A stretch of DNA of 64,000 bases. Source: Mycolicibacterium brumae. GTDB taxonomy: Bacteria; Actinomycetota; Actinomycetes; Mycobacteriales; Mycobacteriaceae. Below are positions 54,850 to 64,000 of the stretch, in pieces. The stretch spans positions 930,001 to 994,000 of the forward strand of contig NZ_CP104302.1 in assembly GCF_025215495.1 (NCBI RefSeq), read 5' to 3'. The position numbers and the translations under genes are program-made. Position 1 is the stretch's first letter, and the number at the start of each line of letters is the position of its first letter. The notes below the pieces were generated by a model that did no database searches, had not been told where the DNA came from, and was given only the letters and a program-made list of their open reading frames with translations.

Positions 54850-55557
54850 ATGGCCACCGTCGTGCCGCTGTTGCCCTCGTTGGACCCCGCCGCGACCATC
54901 GAGTTCTACGGAGCCCTCGGGTTCAGGCTCAGCTGTGACCAGCGGCGACCCTACCTGTACCTCGCCTTTGCCCTCGATGACCTCGAACTGCACTTCAAGG
55001 ACCCCGCGCCGCGGCTCGACGCGCGCGACGAACTATCCGGCGGCGCGCTGATCTTCCTCGACGACCTCGCGCCGCTGCACCGGCGATTCGCGGACGGCCT
55101 GCGCGCCGGTCTGGGCCGCATCCCCACCGCCGGGGTCCCGCGGATCAGCAGGTTCCGCACCGGCGACACCCGGTTCAGCCTCTACGACCCGTCCGGCAAC
55201 TGCCTTCTGTTCGTGGTCCGCGATGAGCCGGATATCGAATACGGCGGCTCGCGGGAACTGTCCGGGCTGGCCAGGGCGATGGACAACGTCCGGATCTTTC
55301 GCGACTTCAAGAACGACGATCAGCTCGCCGCGCGGGCGCTGGACGCGGCGCTGGCCCGGCGCCGCGACCAAGCGACCCGGATCGAGTGGGCCGCGGCGCT
55401 GGCCGACCGCGCCGAACTGGCGCTCGCACTCGATGACAACGCCACCGCCGAGCGGATGCGCGCGGAACTGACAGCCCTGGACCTCGACGAATCGGAACGG
55501 TCGCAAATCGCCGTCGAGCTCACCGCACTGGCCGACATCGAACGCTGGAAGAGCTGA
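54850..55557 (+). CDS. VOC (glyoxalase/bleomycin-resistance) family protein
   Basis: A 235-residue protein whose first 125 residues form a VOC domain: VPLLPSLDPAATIEFYGALG at the start and TGDTRFSLYDPSGNCLLFVV at the end, the pattern of bleomycin-binding/glyoxalase proteins. The last 100 residues are helical (about 140-235), an extra domain I do not recognise. Metal ligands are not obvious, so a binding or resistance role is more likely than catalysis. It heads an operon with a PadR regulator 2 bp downstream and carries an operator directly before its ATG. Confidence 0.8.
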   Translation: MATVVPLLPSLDPAATIEFYGALGFRLSCDQRRPYLYLAFALDDLELHFKDPAPRLDARDELSGGALIFLDDLAPLHRRFADGLRAGLGRIPTAGVPRISRFRTGDTRFSLYDPSGNCLLFVVRDEPDIEYGGSRELSGLARAMDNVRIFRDFKNDDQLAARALDAALARRRDQATRIEWAAALADRAELALALDDNATAERMRAELTALDLDESERSQIAVELTALADIERWKS

Positions 55558-55559
55558 TC

Positions 55560-56123
55560 GTGTCCGCGGTCCGGTTGCTGGTGCTCGGCGTGATCCGCGC
55601 GCACGGCGAGGCGCACGGTTACGCCGTCCACCGCGAGCTGATGTCCTGGCGGGTGGACACCTGGACGGCGGTGAAACCGCCGTCGATCTATCACGCCGTC
55701 AAACAGCTGGCGCGAGAGCAGCGGCTGACGGCCGTTGGACCTCCGGCCAGCGCCCGGGGCCCGGCCAGGACCGGCTACCGATTGACCGAGGTGGGGGAGC
55801 GGGAGTTCTTCGAACTGCTCGAGGAGGCGCTGCGAAACCCCGACATCGAGGAGTTCGGAGCGGGCGTCGCGTTCATGCGGCAACTGTCGGAGCCGCGGGT
55901 CCGAGACCTGCTCACCGAGCGGTTGCAGACGGTGGAGCAGATCGCGATCGACCTGGTGGCGATGAAACCGCAGTGGCCCGACGCCGCGCAGCCACCGCAC
56001 GCGGCGCACCTTTTGGAGCTGTGGGCGGCAGTGTTCCAGGCCCAGGCGCGATGGACCGCGGACCTGTTGGCCGGCCTGGGCGGGCTCGACTTCGCCCCAG
56101 GCCTGCCACACCGATCGCGCTAG
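55560..56123 (+). CDS. PadR-family transcriptional regulator
   Basis: A 187-residue PadR protein: RLLVLGVIRAHGEAHGYAVH, the winged helix with KPPSIYHAVKQLAREQRL and TGYRLTEVGEREFFELL, and a C-terminal helical dimer part. GTG 55560 comes 2 bp after the VOC stop. It probably represses its own operon through the inverted repeat at 54822-54841. Its stop TAG lies in CTAG (56120-56123), which is also the stop of the opposing gene. Confidence 0.9.
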   Translation: MSAVRLLVLGVIRAHGEAHGYAVHRELMSWRVDTWTAVKPPSIYHAVKQLAREQRLTAVGPPASARGPARTGYRLTEVGEREFFELLEEALRNPDIEEFGAGVAFMRQLSEPRVRDLLTERLQTVEQIAIDLVAMKPQWPDAAQPPHAAHLLELWAAVFQAQARWTADLLAGLGGLDFAPGLPHRSR

Positions 56124-56653
56124 ATCGTCTCCAGCGGCGCCAGGCAGTAGGTGCGCGCCGGGTCGGCGAAGCTCACGGCGGTGCTGTCCGCCGGGCACGG
56201 CGCGTCGGCGGTCTCGGACCGGTCGACCACCCGGAACGGATTGGAGCTGGACAGCCCACCCCGGCAGTCCGCGTTGAGCTTGGTGATGTTGGTCATGAAC
56301 TCGGACTCGTAGCAGTGGCCCACAACAAGGTTCTCCACCAGGCACAACTTGCCGGTGGTCTCGTAGTTCACGCTGAGGCTGTACTCGGAGTAGTGCTCGC
56401 TCGGGCACTTCTCGTCGGCCCCGATCCGGCTGGCGACGGTGTAGCTGGGGTCTGTGCCGCAGTCCGCCTTGGTCAGTTCGACGTTCCCGACGCCTTCGTC
56501 GGATTTGGCCATCGTCACGCACTCGCCCACCGAATAGCTGTCGAGTTCCTTGTCGGCGCTCGATTTGGCGCTGCGCTCCTGCCAGTAGTGCCGCACCACG
56601 GCGACGATGACCAATGACACCAGGATGATTCCGATGCGCTTGAGAACGTTCAC
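56120..56653 (-). CDS. small membrane-anchored protein, LppU-like
   Basis: A 177-residue protein with one N-terminal membrane anchor (VLKRIGIILVSLVIVAVVRHYW) and a Cys-rich outer domain of about 145 residues; paired cysteines (GECVTM/ADCGTD, KCPSE/KLCLVE, HCYES/DCRGG, PCPAD/YCLAP) suggest four disulfides. The layout resembles LppU/SCO3897-type actinobacterial proteins of unknown role. GTG 56653 follows a strong GGAGG at 7 nt, whereas a longer frame lacks a signal and is rejected. It converges on the PadR gene with overlapping stop codons. Confidence 0.7.
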   Translation of the reverse strand: MNVLKRIGIILVSLVIVAVVRHYWQERSAKSSADKELDSYSVGECVTMAKSDEGVGNVELTKADCGTDPSYTVASRIGADEKCPSEHYSEYSLSVNYETTGKLCLVENLVVGHCYESEFMTNITKLNADCRGGLSSSNPFRVVDRSETADAPCPADSTAVSFADPARTYCLAPLETI

Positions 56654-56881
56654 TGATTCCCTCCCCGGAGCGACTGCGCGACTGCGCAAAACTAGCACCC
56701 GCCCGGGGCCCTCTCGCGCGGTGATTTTCGCGGTCGGGAACATCCGGCGGCCCGGACGCGTTTTGGGGGAGCGACGGGTGACCTGGCATAATTCACCGTC
56801 GACCACCTCAGGTTCCGGTTCACGCCCAATTACCCCAGGTCAGTTCGGGCGACCCGGCGGCCAACGATTGCAGAGGACACC
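56654..56881. promoter_or_regulatory. divergent promoter region, rpmE and membrane protein
   Basis: A 228-bp spacer. CATAAT at 56787-56792 is a good -10 candidate for rpmE, with a T/G-rich word upstream; GACCTGG (56780-56786) and CCAGGTC (56845-56851) form a widely spaced inverted pair. CAGAGGACACC precedes the rpmE ATG. Confidence 0.4.
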
Positions 56882-57112
56882 ATGAAAAGCGGCATCCATC
56901 CCGAGTACAAAGAGACCACCGTGGTCTGCGGTTGCGGGAACAACTTCACCACCCGCAGCACCAAGGACAGCGGCCACATTGTGGTCGAGGTGTGCTCGCA
57001 GTGCCACCCGTTCTACACCGGCAAGCAGAAGATCCTGGACTCGGGCGGCCGCGTCGCGCGCTTCGAGAAGCGCTACGGCAAGCGCACTGCCAAGGCCGAA
57101 GCCGACAGCTAG
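56882..57112 (+). CDS. rpmE: 50S ribosomal protein L31, zinc-binding form
   Basis: A 76-residue L31 of the C+ type: [20 protein letters not shown] and [20 protein letters not shown] carry the CxC and CxxC zinc ligands, so it is the zinc-replete housekeeping form and not the cysteine-free copy used under zinc limitation. In M. tuberculosis it directly follows rho; here three genes are inserted between them. Confidence 0.97.
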   Translation: MKSGIHPEYKETTVVCGCGNNFTTRSTKDSGHIVVEVCSQCHPFYTGKQKILDSGGRVARFEKRYGKRTAKAEADS

Positions 57113-57208
57113 CAATGTCCCCGGCGCCCGTTGCCGTCGCATCACGCGACCGGCCGGGCGCCGGTGTCATGTCCGGGTCCAGAACCACACAGCAGCCAGG
57201 AGGCCGCG

Positions 57209-58282
<1,074 letters not shown>

Positions 58283-59191
58283 GTGCCGGCCCCGATCCGG
58301 GAGCTGATCTCCGCCGCCGAAGCCACCCTGGCCGCCGCGGGGGTGGACTCGCCGCGGGCCGACGCCGAGTTGCTGGCCGCACACGCCGCCGGTGTCGACC
58401 GCAGCCGGATCGCCGTTTGGGCGGTCACCGGCCACACCCCGGACACCCACGTCGCCGACTGCTACCGCCAGCTGATCGACGCCCGCGCCGCCCGCGCCCC
58501 GCTGCAGCACCTCACCGGCTACGCCGCGTTCGGACCGCTGACGCTGCGCGTCGGGCCGGGAGTGTTCGTCCCGCGGCCGGAGACCGAGGCGCTGCTGGAA
58601 TGGGCGCTGGGCGTCGAGGCCTCGAACCCGGTGGCGTCATCGCGCCGGGCCTCTTCGTCGAACCCGGCGGTGGCCGTCGACCTGTGCGCCGGCAGCGGGG
58701 CCCTCGGACTGGCCCTGGCCCACCACCACCCGGACGCGCGGGTGTGGCTGGTGGAGAACAGCCCGGCGGCCCTGGCCTACACCCGCCGCAACGCCGAGCC
58801 GTACCCGAACGTGACCGTGCTGGACGCCGACGCGACCGATCCCGGGTTGCTCGGCGAGTTGAACGGCCGGGTGGACCTGCTGGTCTGCAACCCGCCCTAC
58901 ATTCCCGACGGCGCCGCGCTGCCTGCCGAGGCGGCCGCAGACCCGGACCGCGCGCTGTTCGGCGGGCCCGACGGCATGTCGGTGATCGGCCCGCTCGCCG
59001 CGGTGGCGGCGCGGTTGCTTCGCCCCGGCGGCGCGATCGGCGTCGAGCATGACGACACCACTGCGGAGGCCACCGTCGCGGTGCTGCGCGACGCCGGGGT
59101 GTTCGATGACATCGTGGCCCGAACAGATCTGACCGGCAGGCCGAGGTTCGTCACGGCCGTGCGAGCGCGCAACGGAGGCGAGCGAGAATGA
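58283..59191 (+). CDS. prmC: release factor glutamine methyltransferase
   Basis: HemK/PrmC of 302 residues, methylating the GGQ glutamine of release factors. It has the N-terminal helical domain (ISAAEATLAAAGVDSPRADA, APLQHLTGYAAFGPL), FVPRPETEALLEWAL, SAM-binding AVDLCAGSGALGLALA and the catalytic LVCNPPYIPDGA (about residue 202). A Ser/Asn-rich loop of about 15 residues precedes the SAM motif. GTG 58283 abuts the prfA stop; its own stop overlaps the next gene (ATGA). Confidence 0.95.
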   Translation: MPAPIRELISAAEATLAAAGVDSPRADAELLAAHAAGVDRSRIAVWAVTGHTPDTHVADCYRQLIDARAARAPLQHLTGYAAFGPLTLRVGPGVFVPRPETEALLEWALGVEASNPVASSRRASSSNPAVAVDLCAGSGALGLALAHHHPDARVWLVENSPAALAYTRRNAEPYPNVTVLDADATDPGLLGELNGRVDLLVCNPPYIPDGAALPAEAAADPDRALFGGPDGMSVIGPLAAVAARLLRPGGAIGVEHDDTTAEATVAVLRDAGVFDDIVARTDLTGRPRFVTAVRARNGGERE

Positions 59192-59844
59192 TGAGCCAGG
59201 TATTCGACTGCGGCGACCCGCAGCAGCGCAGCCGGGGCATCGCCGCGGCCGCGTCCGCCGCCCGCGACGGTGAGCTGGTGGTGCTGCCGACCGACACCGT
59301 GTACGGGATCGGCGCCGACGCCTTCGACGCCGACGCCGTCGCCGCGCTGCTGGCCGCCAAGGGCCGCGGCCGGGACATGCCGGTGCCGGTGCTGGTCGGC
59401 TCGTGGCAGACCATCGACGGACTGGTCTATCCGGTGCCGTCGGCGGCCCGCGAGCTGATCGAGGCGTTCTGGCCGGGCGCCCTGAGCCTGGTGGTGCGTC
59501 AGGTCCCGTCGCTGCAATGGGACCTCGGCGACTCCGACGGGACGGTGATGGTGCGGATGCCGCTGCACCCGGTCGCCATCGAACTGCTGCGCGAGGTCGG
59601 GCCGATGGCGGTCTCCAGCGCCAATATCTCCGGGCAGACCCCGGCCGTCGAGGTCGGCGAGGCCCAGCGTCAGCTCGGCGAGCTGGTGTCGGTCTACCTG
59701 GACGGGGGACCGGCGGCCCGTCGGGCCGCGTCCACCATCGTCGACCTGACCGGGCCGACCCCGCGGATCCTGCGCCCGGGGCCGGTTCCGGCCGCCCGGA
59801 TCGCCGAGGTCCTCGGCGTCACGCCGGAGTCGCTGCACGCGTAA
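59188..59844 (+). CDS. L-threonylcarbamoyladenylate synthase, Sua5/YciO/TsaC family
   Basis: A 218-residue enzyme making threonylcarbamoyl-AMP from threonine, bicarbonate and ATP for t6A37 of ANN-reading tRNAs. Family marks: GELVVLPTDTVYGIGADAFD, LLAAKGRGRDMPVPVLV, FWPGALSLVVRQ, VMVRMPLHPVAIELL, AVSSANISGQTP. It ends soon after the core (PRILRPGPVPAARIAEVLG), so the long Sua5 C-terminal domain is absent. It overlaps prmC by 4 bp. Confidence 0.93.
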   Translation: MMSQVFDCGDPQQRSRGIAAAASAARDGELVVLPTDTVYGIGADAFDADAVAALLAAKGRGRDMPVPVLVGSWQTIDGLVYPVPSAARELIEAFWPGALSLVVRQVPSLQWDLGDSDGTVMVRMPLHPVAIELLREVGPMAVSSANISGQTPAVEVGEAQRQLGELVSVYLDGGPAARRAASTIVDLTGPTPRILRPGPVPAARIAEVLGVTPESLHA

Positions 59845-61073
59845 TGCGGTGCAGTACGGTTCAAGCAATGTCCAGCCCAGGTTCCACTGACGCGTTGGCG
59901 TCGGGACTGCTGGCGCTGGCCGACCGCGGCGCCGGCGTGCCGCTGCGCGAGCTGGCGCTGGTGGGGCTGGCCGCGGCCATCATCACCTACTTCGCGACCG
60001 GCCCGGTGCGGGCGTTCGCGATCCGCATCGGCGCGGTCGCCCACCCGCGGGAGCGCGACGTGCACGTCGTCCCGGTGCCCCGGATGGGCGGGCTGGCGAT
60101 GTACCTCGGCGTGGCGGCCGGGGTGTTTCTGGCCTCCCAGCTGCCCGCGCTGACCCGCGGGTTCGTCTATTCCACCGGCATGCCCGCGGTGCTCGTCGCC
60201 GGCGGCATCATCATGGCCATCGGTCTGATCGACGACCGCTGGGGTCTGGACGCGCTGACCAAGTTCGCCGGTCAGATCACCGCGGCCAGCGTGCTGGTCA
60301 CCATGGGCGTGGCCTGGAGTGTGCTCTACATCCCCGGCATCGGCACCATCGTGCTGGACCAGACCGCGTCGATCCTGCTGACCCTGGCGTTGACGGTGTC
60401 CATCGTCAACGCGATGAACTTCGTCGACGGTCTCGACGGGCTGGCCGCGGGACTGGGCCTGATCACCGCGCTGGCGATCTGCGTGTTCTCGGTGGGGCTG
60501 CTCCGCGATCACGGCGGCGACGTGCTGTTCTATCCGCCGGCCGTCATCTCGGTGGTGCTGGCGGGCGCCTGCCTGGGCTTCCTGCCGCACAACTTCCACC
60601 GGGCCAAGATCTTCATGGGCGACTCCGGCTCGATGTTGATCGGGCTGATGCTGGCCGCGGCGTCGACGACGGCCGCCGGCCCGATCTCGCAGAACGCCTA
60701 CGGCGCCCGGGACGTCTTCGCGCTGCTGTCGCCGTTCCTTCTGGTGGTCGCGGTGATGGCGGTGCCCGCCCTGGACATGCTGATGGCGATCGTGCGGCGC
60801 ACCCGCGCCGGCCGCAGCCCGTTCAGCCCCGACAAGATGCACCTGCATCACCGGCTGCTGGAGATCGGCCACTCGCACCGCAAGGTGGTGCTGCTGATCT
60901 ACCTATGGGTCGGGATCATCGCCCTCGGCGCGGCCAGCACTATCTTCGTGCCACCGCGCTACACCGGCGCGGTGATGCTCGCCGCGATCGCGGTGGCGGT
61001 GGTGGTCACCCTTATCCCGCTGCTGCGCCGCGGCGGCGAGGAGCCGTATGACTGGAGCACCCGGGGGCTCTAG
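59844..61073 (+). CDS. wecA: undecaprenyl-phosphate GlcNAc-1-phosphate transferase
   Basis: Polyprenyl-phosphate transferase of up to 409 residues and about 11 helices; in mycobacteria WecA (Rfe) puts GlcNAc-1-P on decaprenyl phosphate to start the arabinogalactan linker. Motifs: AHPRERDVHVVPVPRMGGLA, DDRWGLDALTKF, VNAMNFVDGLDGLAAGLG, AKIFMGDSGSMLIGL and the HLHHRL loop. ATG 59844 overlaps the previous stop (TAATG); ATG 59868 is an alternative that drops eight residues. A 172-bp spacer follows before the atp leader frame. Confidence 0.94.
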   Translation: MRCSTVQAMSSPGSTDALASGLLALADRGAGVPLRELALVGLAAAIITYFATGPVRAFAIRIGAVAHPRERDVHVVPVPRMGGLAMYLGVAAGVFLASQLPALTRGFVYSTGMPAVLVAGGIIMAIGLIDDRWGLDALTKFAGQITAASVLVTMGVAWSVLYIPGIGTIVLDQTASILLTLALTVSIVNAMNFVDGLDGLAAGLGLITALAICVFSVGLLRDHGGDVLFYPPAVISVVLAGACLGFLPHNFHRAKIFMGDSGSMLIGLMLAAASTTAAGPISQNAYGARDVFALLSPFLLVVAVMAVPALDMLMAIVRRTRAGRSPFSPDKMHLHHRLLEIGHSHRKVVLLIYLWVGIIALGAASTIFVPPRYTGAVMLAAIAVAVVVTLIPLLRRGGEEPYDWSTRGL

Positions 61074-61090
61074 ATCCGGGATCGCGCAGG

Positions 61091-61112
61091 CTACTACGAC
61101 GAGACGTAGTAG
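61091..61112. promoter_or_regulatory. BlaI-like operator before the atp operon
   Basis: CTACTACG-ACGAGA-CGTAGTAG, 8-bp perfect arms, lies 18 bp after the wecA stop and 232 bp before atpI. The TACTAC...GTAGTA form is that of the mycobacterial BlaI repressor, which I recall as binding upstream of the ATP synthase genes in M. tuberculosis. It could also serve as a wecA terminator stem, but no T-run follows. Confidence 0.6.
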
Positions 61113-61154
61113 GGGGTGATTTCGGGCCTCTACCATGTGGTACGGTTCTGGCAG

Positions 61155-61177
61155 AACCCGCGGGAACACCGCGGGTT
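61155..61177 (+). other. hairpin in the atp leader
   Basis: AACCCGCGG-GAACA-CCGCGGGTT, a 9-bp stem with a 5-nt loop in the presumed untranslated leader of the atp operon, 69 nt before the short upstream frame. Confidence 0.5.
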
Positions 61178-61245
61178 GCCGGCCCCGGCCGATCGGCGAT
61201 TCGCCGAAAAGAGCCGGATCACGACCGACAAAGGGGACCGCCCGC

Positions 61246-61347
61246 TTGGGTGACTACAGGGAGTCCGCAGCCCTCCGATACGCTCTTCGGGCACGGACCG
61301 GAATCCCGGTGCTCTGCGACGGTCCCGACGATGAGGTGGAGCAGTGA
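61246..61347 (+). CDS. candidate 33-codon upstream frame overlapping atpI
   Basis: TTG 61246 follows AAAGGGGACC at a good ribosome-site distance, and the frame runs 33 codons to TGA 61345-61347, overlapping the atpI GTG by 4 bp, just as other genes here overlap. The peptide starts LGDYRESAALRYALRARTG and ends with a Cys and an acidic tail ([10 protein letters not shown]). I do not recognise it. It could set atpI translation by coupling or be a small subunit-like protein; the codon third positions are mostly G/C, as in real genes. Confidence 0.45.
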   Translation: MGDYRESAALRYALRARTGIPVLCDGPDDEVEQ

Positions 61348-61793
61348 CGACGCCAGCGCAAGACGCGCCCTTCGTTCTGCCGGCCGTTGCGTTTCGTCCC
61401 GCCCGCCTCGGCGTGGTCTGCCTGGTGATCGCCGGCGTGGTCACCGGTGTCGCGACCTGGATGGGCGCCCCCCTGTTCGGCGCCTTCTTCGCGTTCGGTC
61501 TGTTGCTCGGCCTCATCAATGCGCTGTTGGTGCGCCACGCGGTCACCTCCATCACCAATGAGGAGCATCCGCTCAAGGCCAAGATGGCGGTCAACTCCGC
61601 GACCCGCCTGCTGGTGTTCGGCGCGATCGCGCTGTTCATGGCCTGGTACTTCAAGCCGGTCGGGCTCGGCACCCCGTTCGGCCTGGCGCTGTTCGAAGCT
61701 CTGCTGGTGATCAGCACGTCCCTGCCGGTACTGAAGAAGCTGCGCGCGGGCGCCGGTGACACCGGCGCCGCCGACGTATCCCACGACGGATGA
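61344..61793 (+). CDS. atpI: ATP synthase protein I
   Basis: A 149-residue AtpI with four helices ([75 protein letters not shown]). AtpI helps assemble the c-ring and is not part of the finished enzyme. GTG 61344 overlaps the stop of a short upstream frame. It precedes atpB by 22 bp, as Rv1303 does in M. tuberculosis. Confidence 0.9.
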   Translation: MTTPAQDAPFVLPAVAFRPARLGVVCLVIAGVVTGVATWMGAPLFGAFFAFGLLLGLINALLVRHAVTSITNEEHPLKAKMAVNSATRLLVFGAIALFMAWYFKPVGLGTPFGLALFEALLVISTSLPVLKKLRAGAGDTGAADVSHDG

Positions 61794-61815
61794 AGACAGA
61801 AGGATTGATCCGCTG

Positions 61816-62595
61816 ATGACAGAGACACTCGTCGCCGAGGCCGCGATTCACGTCGGCTACCACGCTCCGATCTGGCACTTGTTCGGCATGACGATCCACG
61901 GCGACACCGTGATCGCGTCGGCTGTCGCCGGCGTCATCGTGTTGATCCTGGCGTTCATCCTGAAGTCTCAGGTGACCGCCACCGACGTGCCCGGCAAGAT
62001 CCAGCTGTTCTGGGAAGCGATCACCATCCAGGCGCGCGATCAGATCGAGAGCGCCATCGGCATGAAGATCGCGCCGTTCGTGCTCCCACTGGCCGTCACC
62101 CTGTTCGTCTACATCCTGACCGCCAACTGGCTCGGTGTGCTGCCCGTGCAGTACTCCGATTCCACCGGCGCGACCCACGAGCTGCTGAAGCCGCCGGCCT
62201 CCGACATCAACTTCGTGCTGGCGCTCGCGCTGTTCGTCTTCATCTGCTACCACACCGCGGGCATCTGGCGCCGCGGCGTGGTCGGCCACCCGGTCGCGCT
62301 GCTGAAGGGCCACGTCGCGGTCCTCGCCCCGATCAACATCGTCGAGGAAATCGCGAAGCCGATCTCGCTGTCGCTGCGTCTGTTCGGCAACCTGTTCGCC
62401 GGCGGCATCATGCTGAGCCTGATCGCGCTGTTCCCGACCTGGATCATGTGGCTGCCCAACGCCATCTGGAAGGGCTTCGACCTGTTCGTCGGCCTCATCC
62501 AGGCCTTCATCTTCGCCCTGCTGACGATTCTGTACTTCGGCCAGGCGATGGAGATCCATCACGAGGAAGAGGAAGCGGCCAAAGCCGGCCACTGA
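61816..62595 (+). CDS. atpB: ATP synthase F0 subunit a
   Basis: Membrane subunit a of 259 residues forming the proton half-channels. The functional helix is present: [21 protein letters not shown] with the essential Arg in SLRLFGN, and [17 protein letters not shown] near the end. ATG 61816 yields [14 protein letters not shown], close to the M. tuberculosis start; AAGGA lies 12 nt upstream. Confidence 0.97.
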   Translation: MTETLVAEAAIHVGYHAPIWHLFGMTIHGDTVIASAVAGVIVLILAFILKSQVTATDVPGKIQLFWEAITIQARDQIESAIGMKIAPFVLPLAVTLFVYILTANWLGVLPVQYSDSTGATHELLKPPASDINFVLALALFVFICYHTAGIWRRGVVGHPVALLKGHVAVLAPINIVEEIAKPISLSLRLFGNLFAGGIMLSLIALFPTWIMWLPNAIWKGFDLFVGLIQAFIFALLTILYFGQAMEIHHEEEEAAKAGH

Positions 62596-62607
62596 CCGCA
62601 GTACCCA

Positions 62608-62949
<342 letters not shown>

Positions 62950-62955
62950 ACCAGC

Positions 62956-63456
62956 ATGGGTGACTTGAGCGCAACCATCCTCGCGGCGGAGGAGGGGGGT
63001 CAGGACAACTTCCTGATCCCCAACGGAACCTTCTTCGTCTGCCTGTTCATCTTCCTGGTCGTGCTCGGCGTGATCGCGAAGTGGGTTGTGCCGCCGGTCA
63101 GCGCGGTCCTCGCCCAGCGCGAGGCCATGCTGGCCAAGACCGCCGCCGACAACAAGTTGGCGGTCGACCAGGTGGCGGCCGCCGAAGCCGAACGTGAGGC
63201 CGCTCTGGCCGAAGCGCGCGGCGAGGCCTCGGCCATCCGTGACGAGGCTCGCGCCGCCGGCCGGGAGGCCGTCGACGCGGCGCGCACGGCGGCCAACGGC
63301 GAGGTGGCACAGACGCTCGCCGCCGCCGGCGACGAGCTTTCGCAGAACGCGGAGGCCGCCTCCGCCGAGCTCAACACCTCGGTGGACGGTCTTTCGCAGA
63401 CATTGGCCAACCGCATCCTCGGCATCGATGGTGCGGCAACCGGCGGGAGTCGCTAG
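62956..63456 (+). CDS. atpF: ATP synthase F0 subunit b
   Basis: Peripheral-stalk subunit b of 166 residues: one N-terminal helix ([20 protein letters not shown]) and a long Ala/Glu-rich coiled coil ([20 protein letters not shown]). It starts 6 bp after atpE; the atpH ATG directly follows its stop codon. Confidence 0.96.
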   Translation: MGDLSATILAAEEGGQDNFLIPNGTFFVCLFIFLVVLGVIAKWVVPPVSAVLAQREAMLAKTAADNKLAVDQVAAAEAEREAALAEARGEASAIRDEARAAGREAVDAARTAANGEVAQTLAAAGDELSQNAEAASAELNTSVDGLSQTLANRILGIDGAATGGSR

Positions 63457-64000
63457 ATGTCGACATTCATCGGCCAGCTGATCGGTTTCGCGATCCTGGC
63501 GTACTTGGCCGTCAAGTATGTGTTCCCGCTGATCGGCGGGCTGATGGCCAAGCAGCAGGAAGCCATCAGGGTCTCACTGGCGGAGAGCAAGACCGCCGCG
63601 GACAAGCTGGCCAACGCTGACCAGACCAAGGCCCAGATGCTCGCTGACGCGCAGACCGAGGGCGAGCGGATCCGGACGGACGCGCAGTCCGACTCGATCC
63701 GGATCGCCGAGCAGCTCGGTGAGCAGGCGGTCAGCGACGCGGACCGGATCAAGGCTCTGGGCGCCTCGCAGATCGAGAGCATGCGGGCCCAGCAGATCCG
63801 AGCACTGCGCGGCTCCCTGGGCGCCGACGCGGTCAACCGGGCCGAGGAGATCGTCCGGGCACATGTGGCCGACCCCGCCGCGCAGGCGGCGACGGTCGAC
63901 CGCTACCTCGACGAGCTGGATTCGATGGCGGCCGGTTCCGCGCCGCTGCCCAGCAGCGTCTCGCTGAACCTGAAGTCCTCCAGCCGCGCCGCGGTCGACG
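63457..64000 (+). CDS. atpH: ATP synthase b-delta fusion subunit (5' part)
   Basis: The frame starts [20 protein letters not shown], a b-type membrane helix, followed by a coiled coil ([40 protein letters not shown]), and is still open at the window end after 181 residues. In mycobacteria AtpH is a b'-delta fusion of about 446 residues; the delta part would lie beyond the edge. ATG 63457 abuts the atpF stop. Confidence 0.95.
   Translation, partial: MSTFIGQLIGFAILAYLAVKYVFPLIGGLMAKQQEAIRVSLAESKTAADKLANADQTKAQMLADAQTEGERIRTDAQSDSIRIAEQLGEQAVSDADRIKALGASQIESMRAQQIRALRGSLGADAVNRAEEIVRAHVADPAAQAATVDRYLDELDSMAAGSAPLPSSVSLNLKSSSRAAVD

Overview
The window looks like the chromosome of a high-GC, rapidly growing mycobacterium (Mycolicibacterium type). 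The evidence is gene order and sequence. Genes orthologous to M. tuberculosis Rv1283c-Rv1287 (opp permease, cysD, fused cysN/C, Rrf2 regulator) lie at the left. The block Rv1292-Rv1307 (argS-lysA-hom-thrC-thrB-rho-rpmE-prfA-prmC-sua5-wecA-atpI-atpB-atpE-atpF-atpH) lies at the right. A REP13E12-type HNH gene, a Rho with a long disordered insert, a lactate 2-monooxygenase close to the M. smegmatis enzyme, and a fused b-delta AtpH all fit. In M. tuberculosis the two blocks are only a few genes apart; here about 42 kb of accessory metabolism and regulation separates them.

Layout. 0-0.5 kb: 5' part of an oligopeptide ABC permease (minus). 0.6-3.9 kb: sulfate activation (cysD, cysNC) and its Rrf2 regulator. 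3.9-7.4 kb: a second transketolase coupled to xylulokinase. 7.4-10.2 kb (minus): NarL-type two-component system with a DUF4097 membrane protein. 10.3-14.35 kb: TDT-family transporter, lactate 2-monooxygenase and a GH13 glucosidase, the last two overlapping. 14.35-14.57 kb: an AT-rich patch with a 20-codon reading frame and a strong terminator, resembling an orphan attenuator. 14.6-18.9 kb (minus): LAL-type LuxR regulator, DUF4333 lipoprotein, choloylglycine-hydrolase-family enzyme. 18.9-21.5 kb: a restriction-modification module (Vsr, C5-cytosine methyltransferase, GIY-YIG nuclease).

21.6-32.3 kb is a nitrate assimilation island: nitrate reductase fused to a diflavin reductase, NirB and NirD on plus; NarK, the HemD/winged-helix regulator NnaR and a sirohydrochlorin chelatase on minus. 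Together they import nitrate, reduce it to ammonium, and supply siroheme for NirB. 32.5-38.1 kb holds small regulators (MarR, HxlR), an Ldh2-family oxidoreductase, a lipoprotein, membrane proteins and an alpha/beta hydrolase. 38.2-42.8 kb is an alcohol-response locus: AdhP-type zinc dehydrogenase facing a response regulator, a GAF sensor kinase and an ErcA-like iron-ADH homologue, the last three translationally coupled. 42.9-45.7 kb is a hotspot with vapBC (38-bp palindromic operator), tRNA-Arg(CCG) and REP13E12.

The right end is conserved core: Arg/Lys/Thr biosynthesis, Rho, release factor 1 and its methylase, tRNA threonylcarbamoylation, cell-wall lipid carrier glycosylation (WecA) and the start of the ATP synthase operon, broken by the window edge in atpH. 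A small VOC-PadR-membrane protein insertion, preceded by GC-rich repeats, sits between rho and rpmE. Points worth attention: the Eco29kI-like restriction system with Vsr, the ErcA/sensor/ADH locus with a palindrome upstream of adhP, the orphan leader peptide, shared intergenic repeats at 28.7 and 54.6 kb, and the atp leader with a BlaI-like operator and a 33-codon upstream frame. Every identification here was made by reading; no database search was run.
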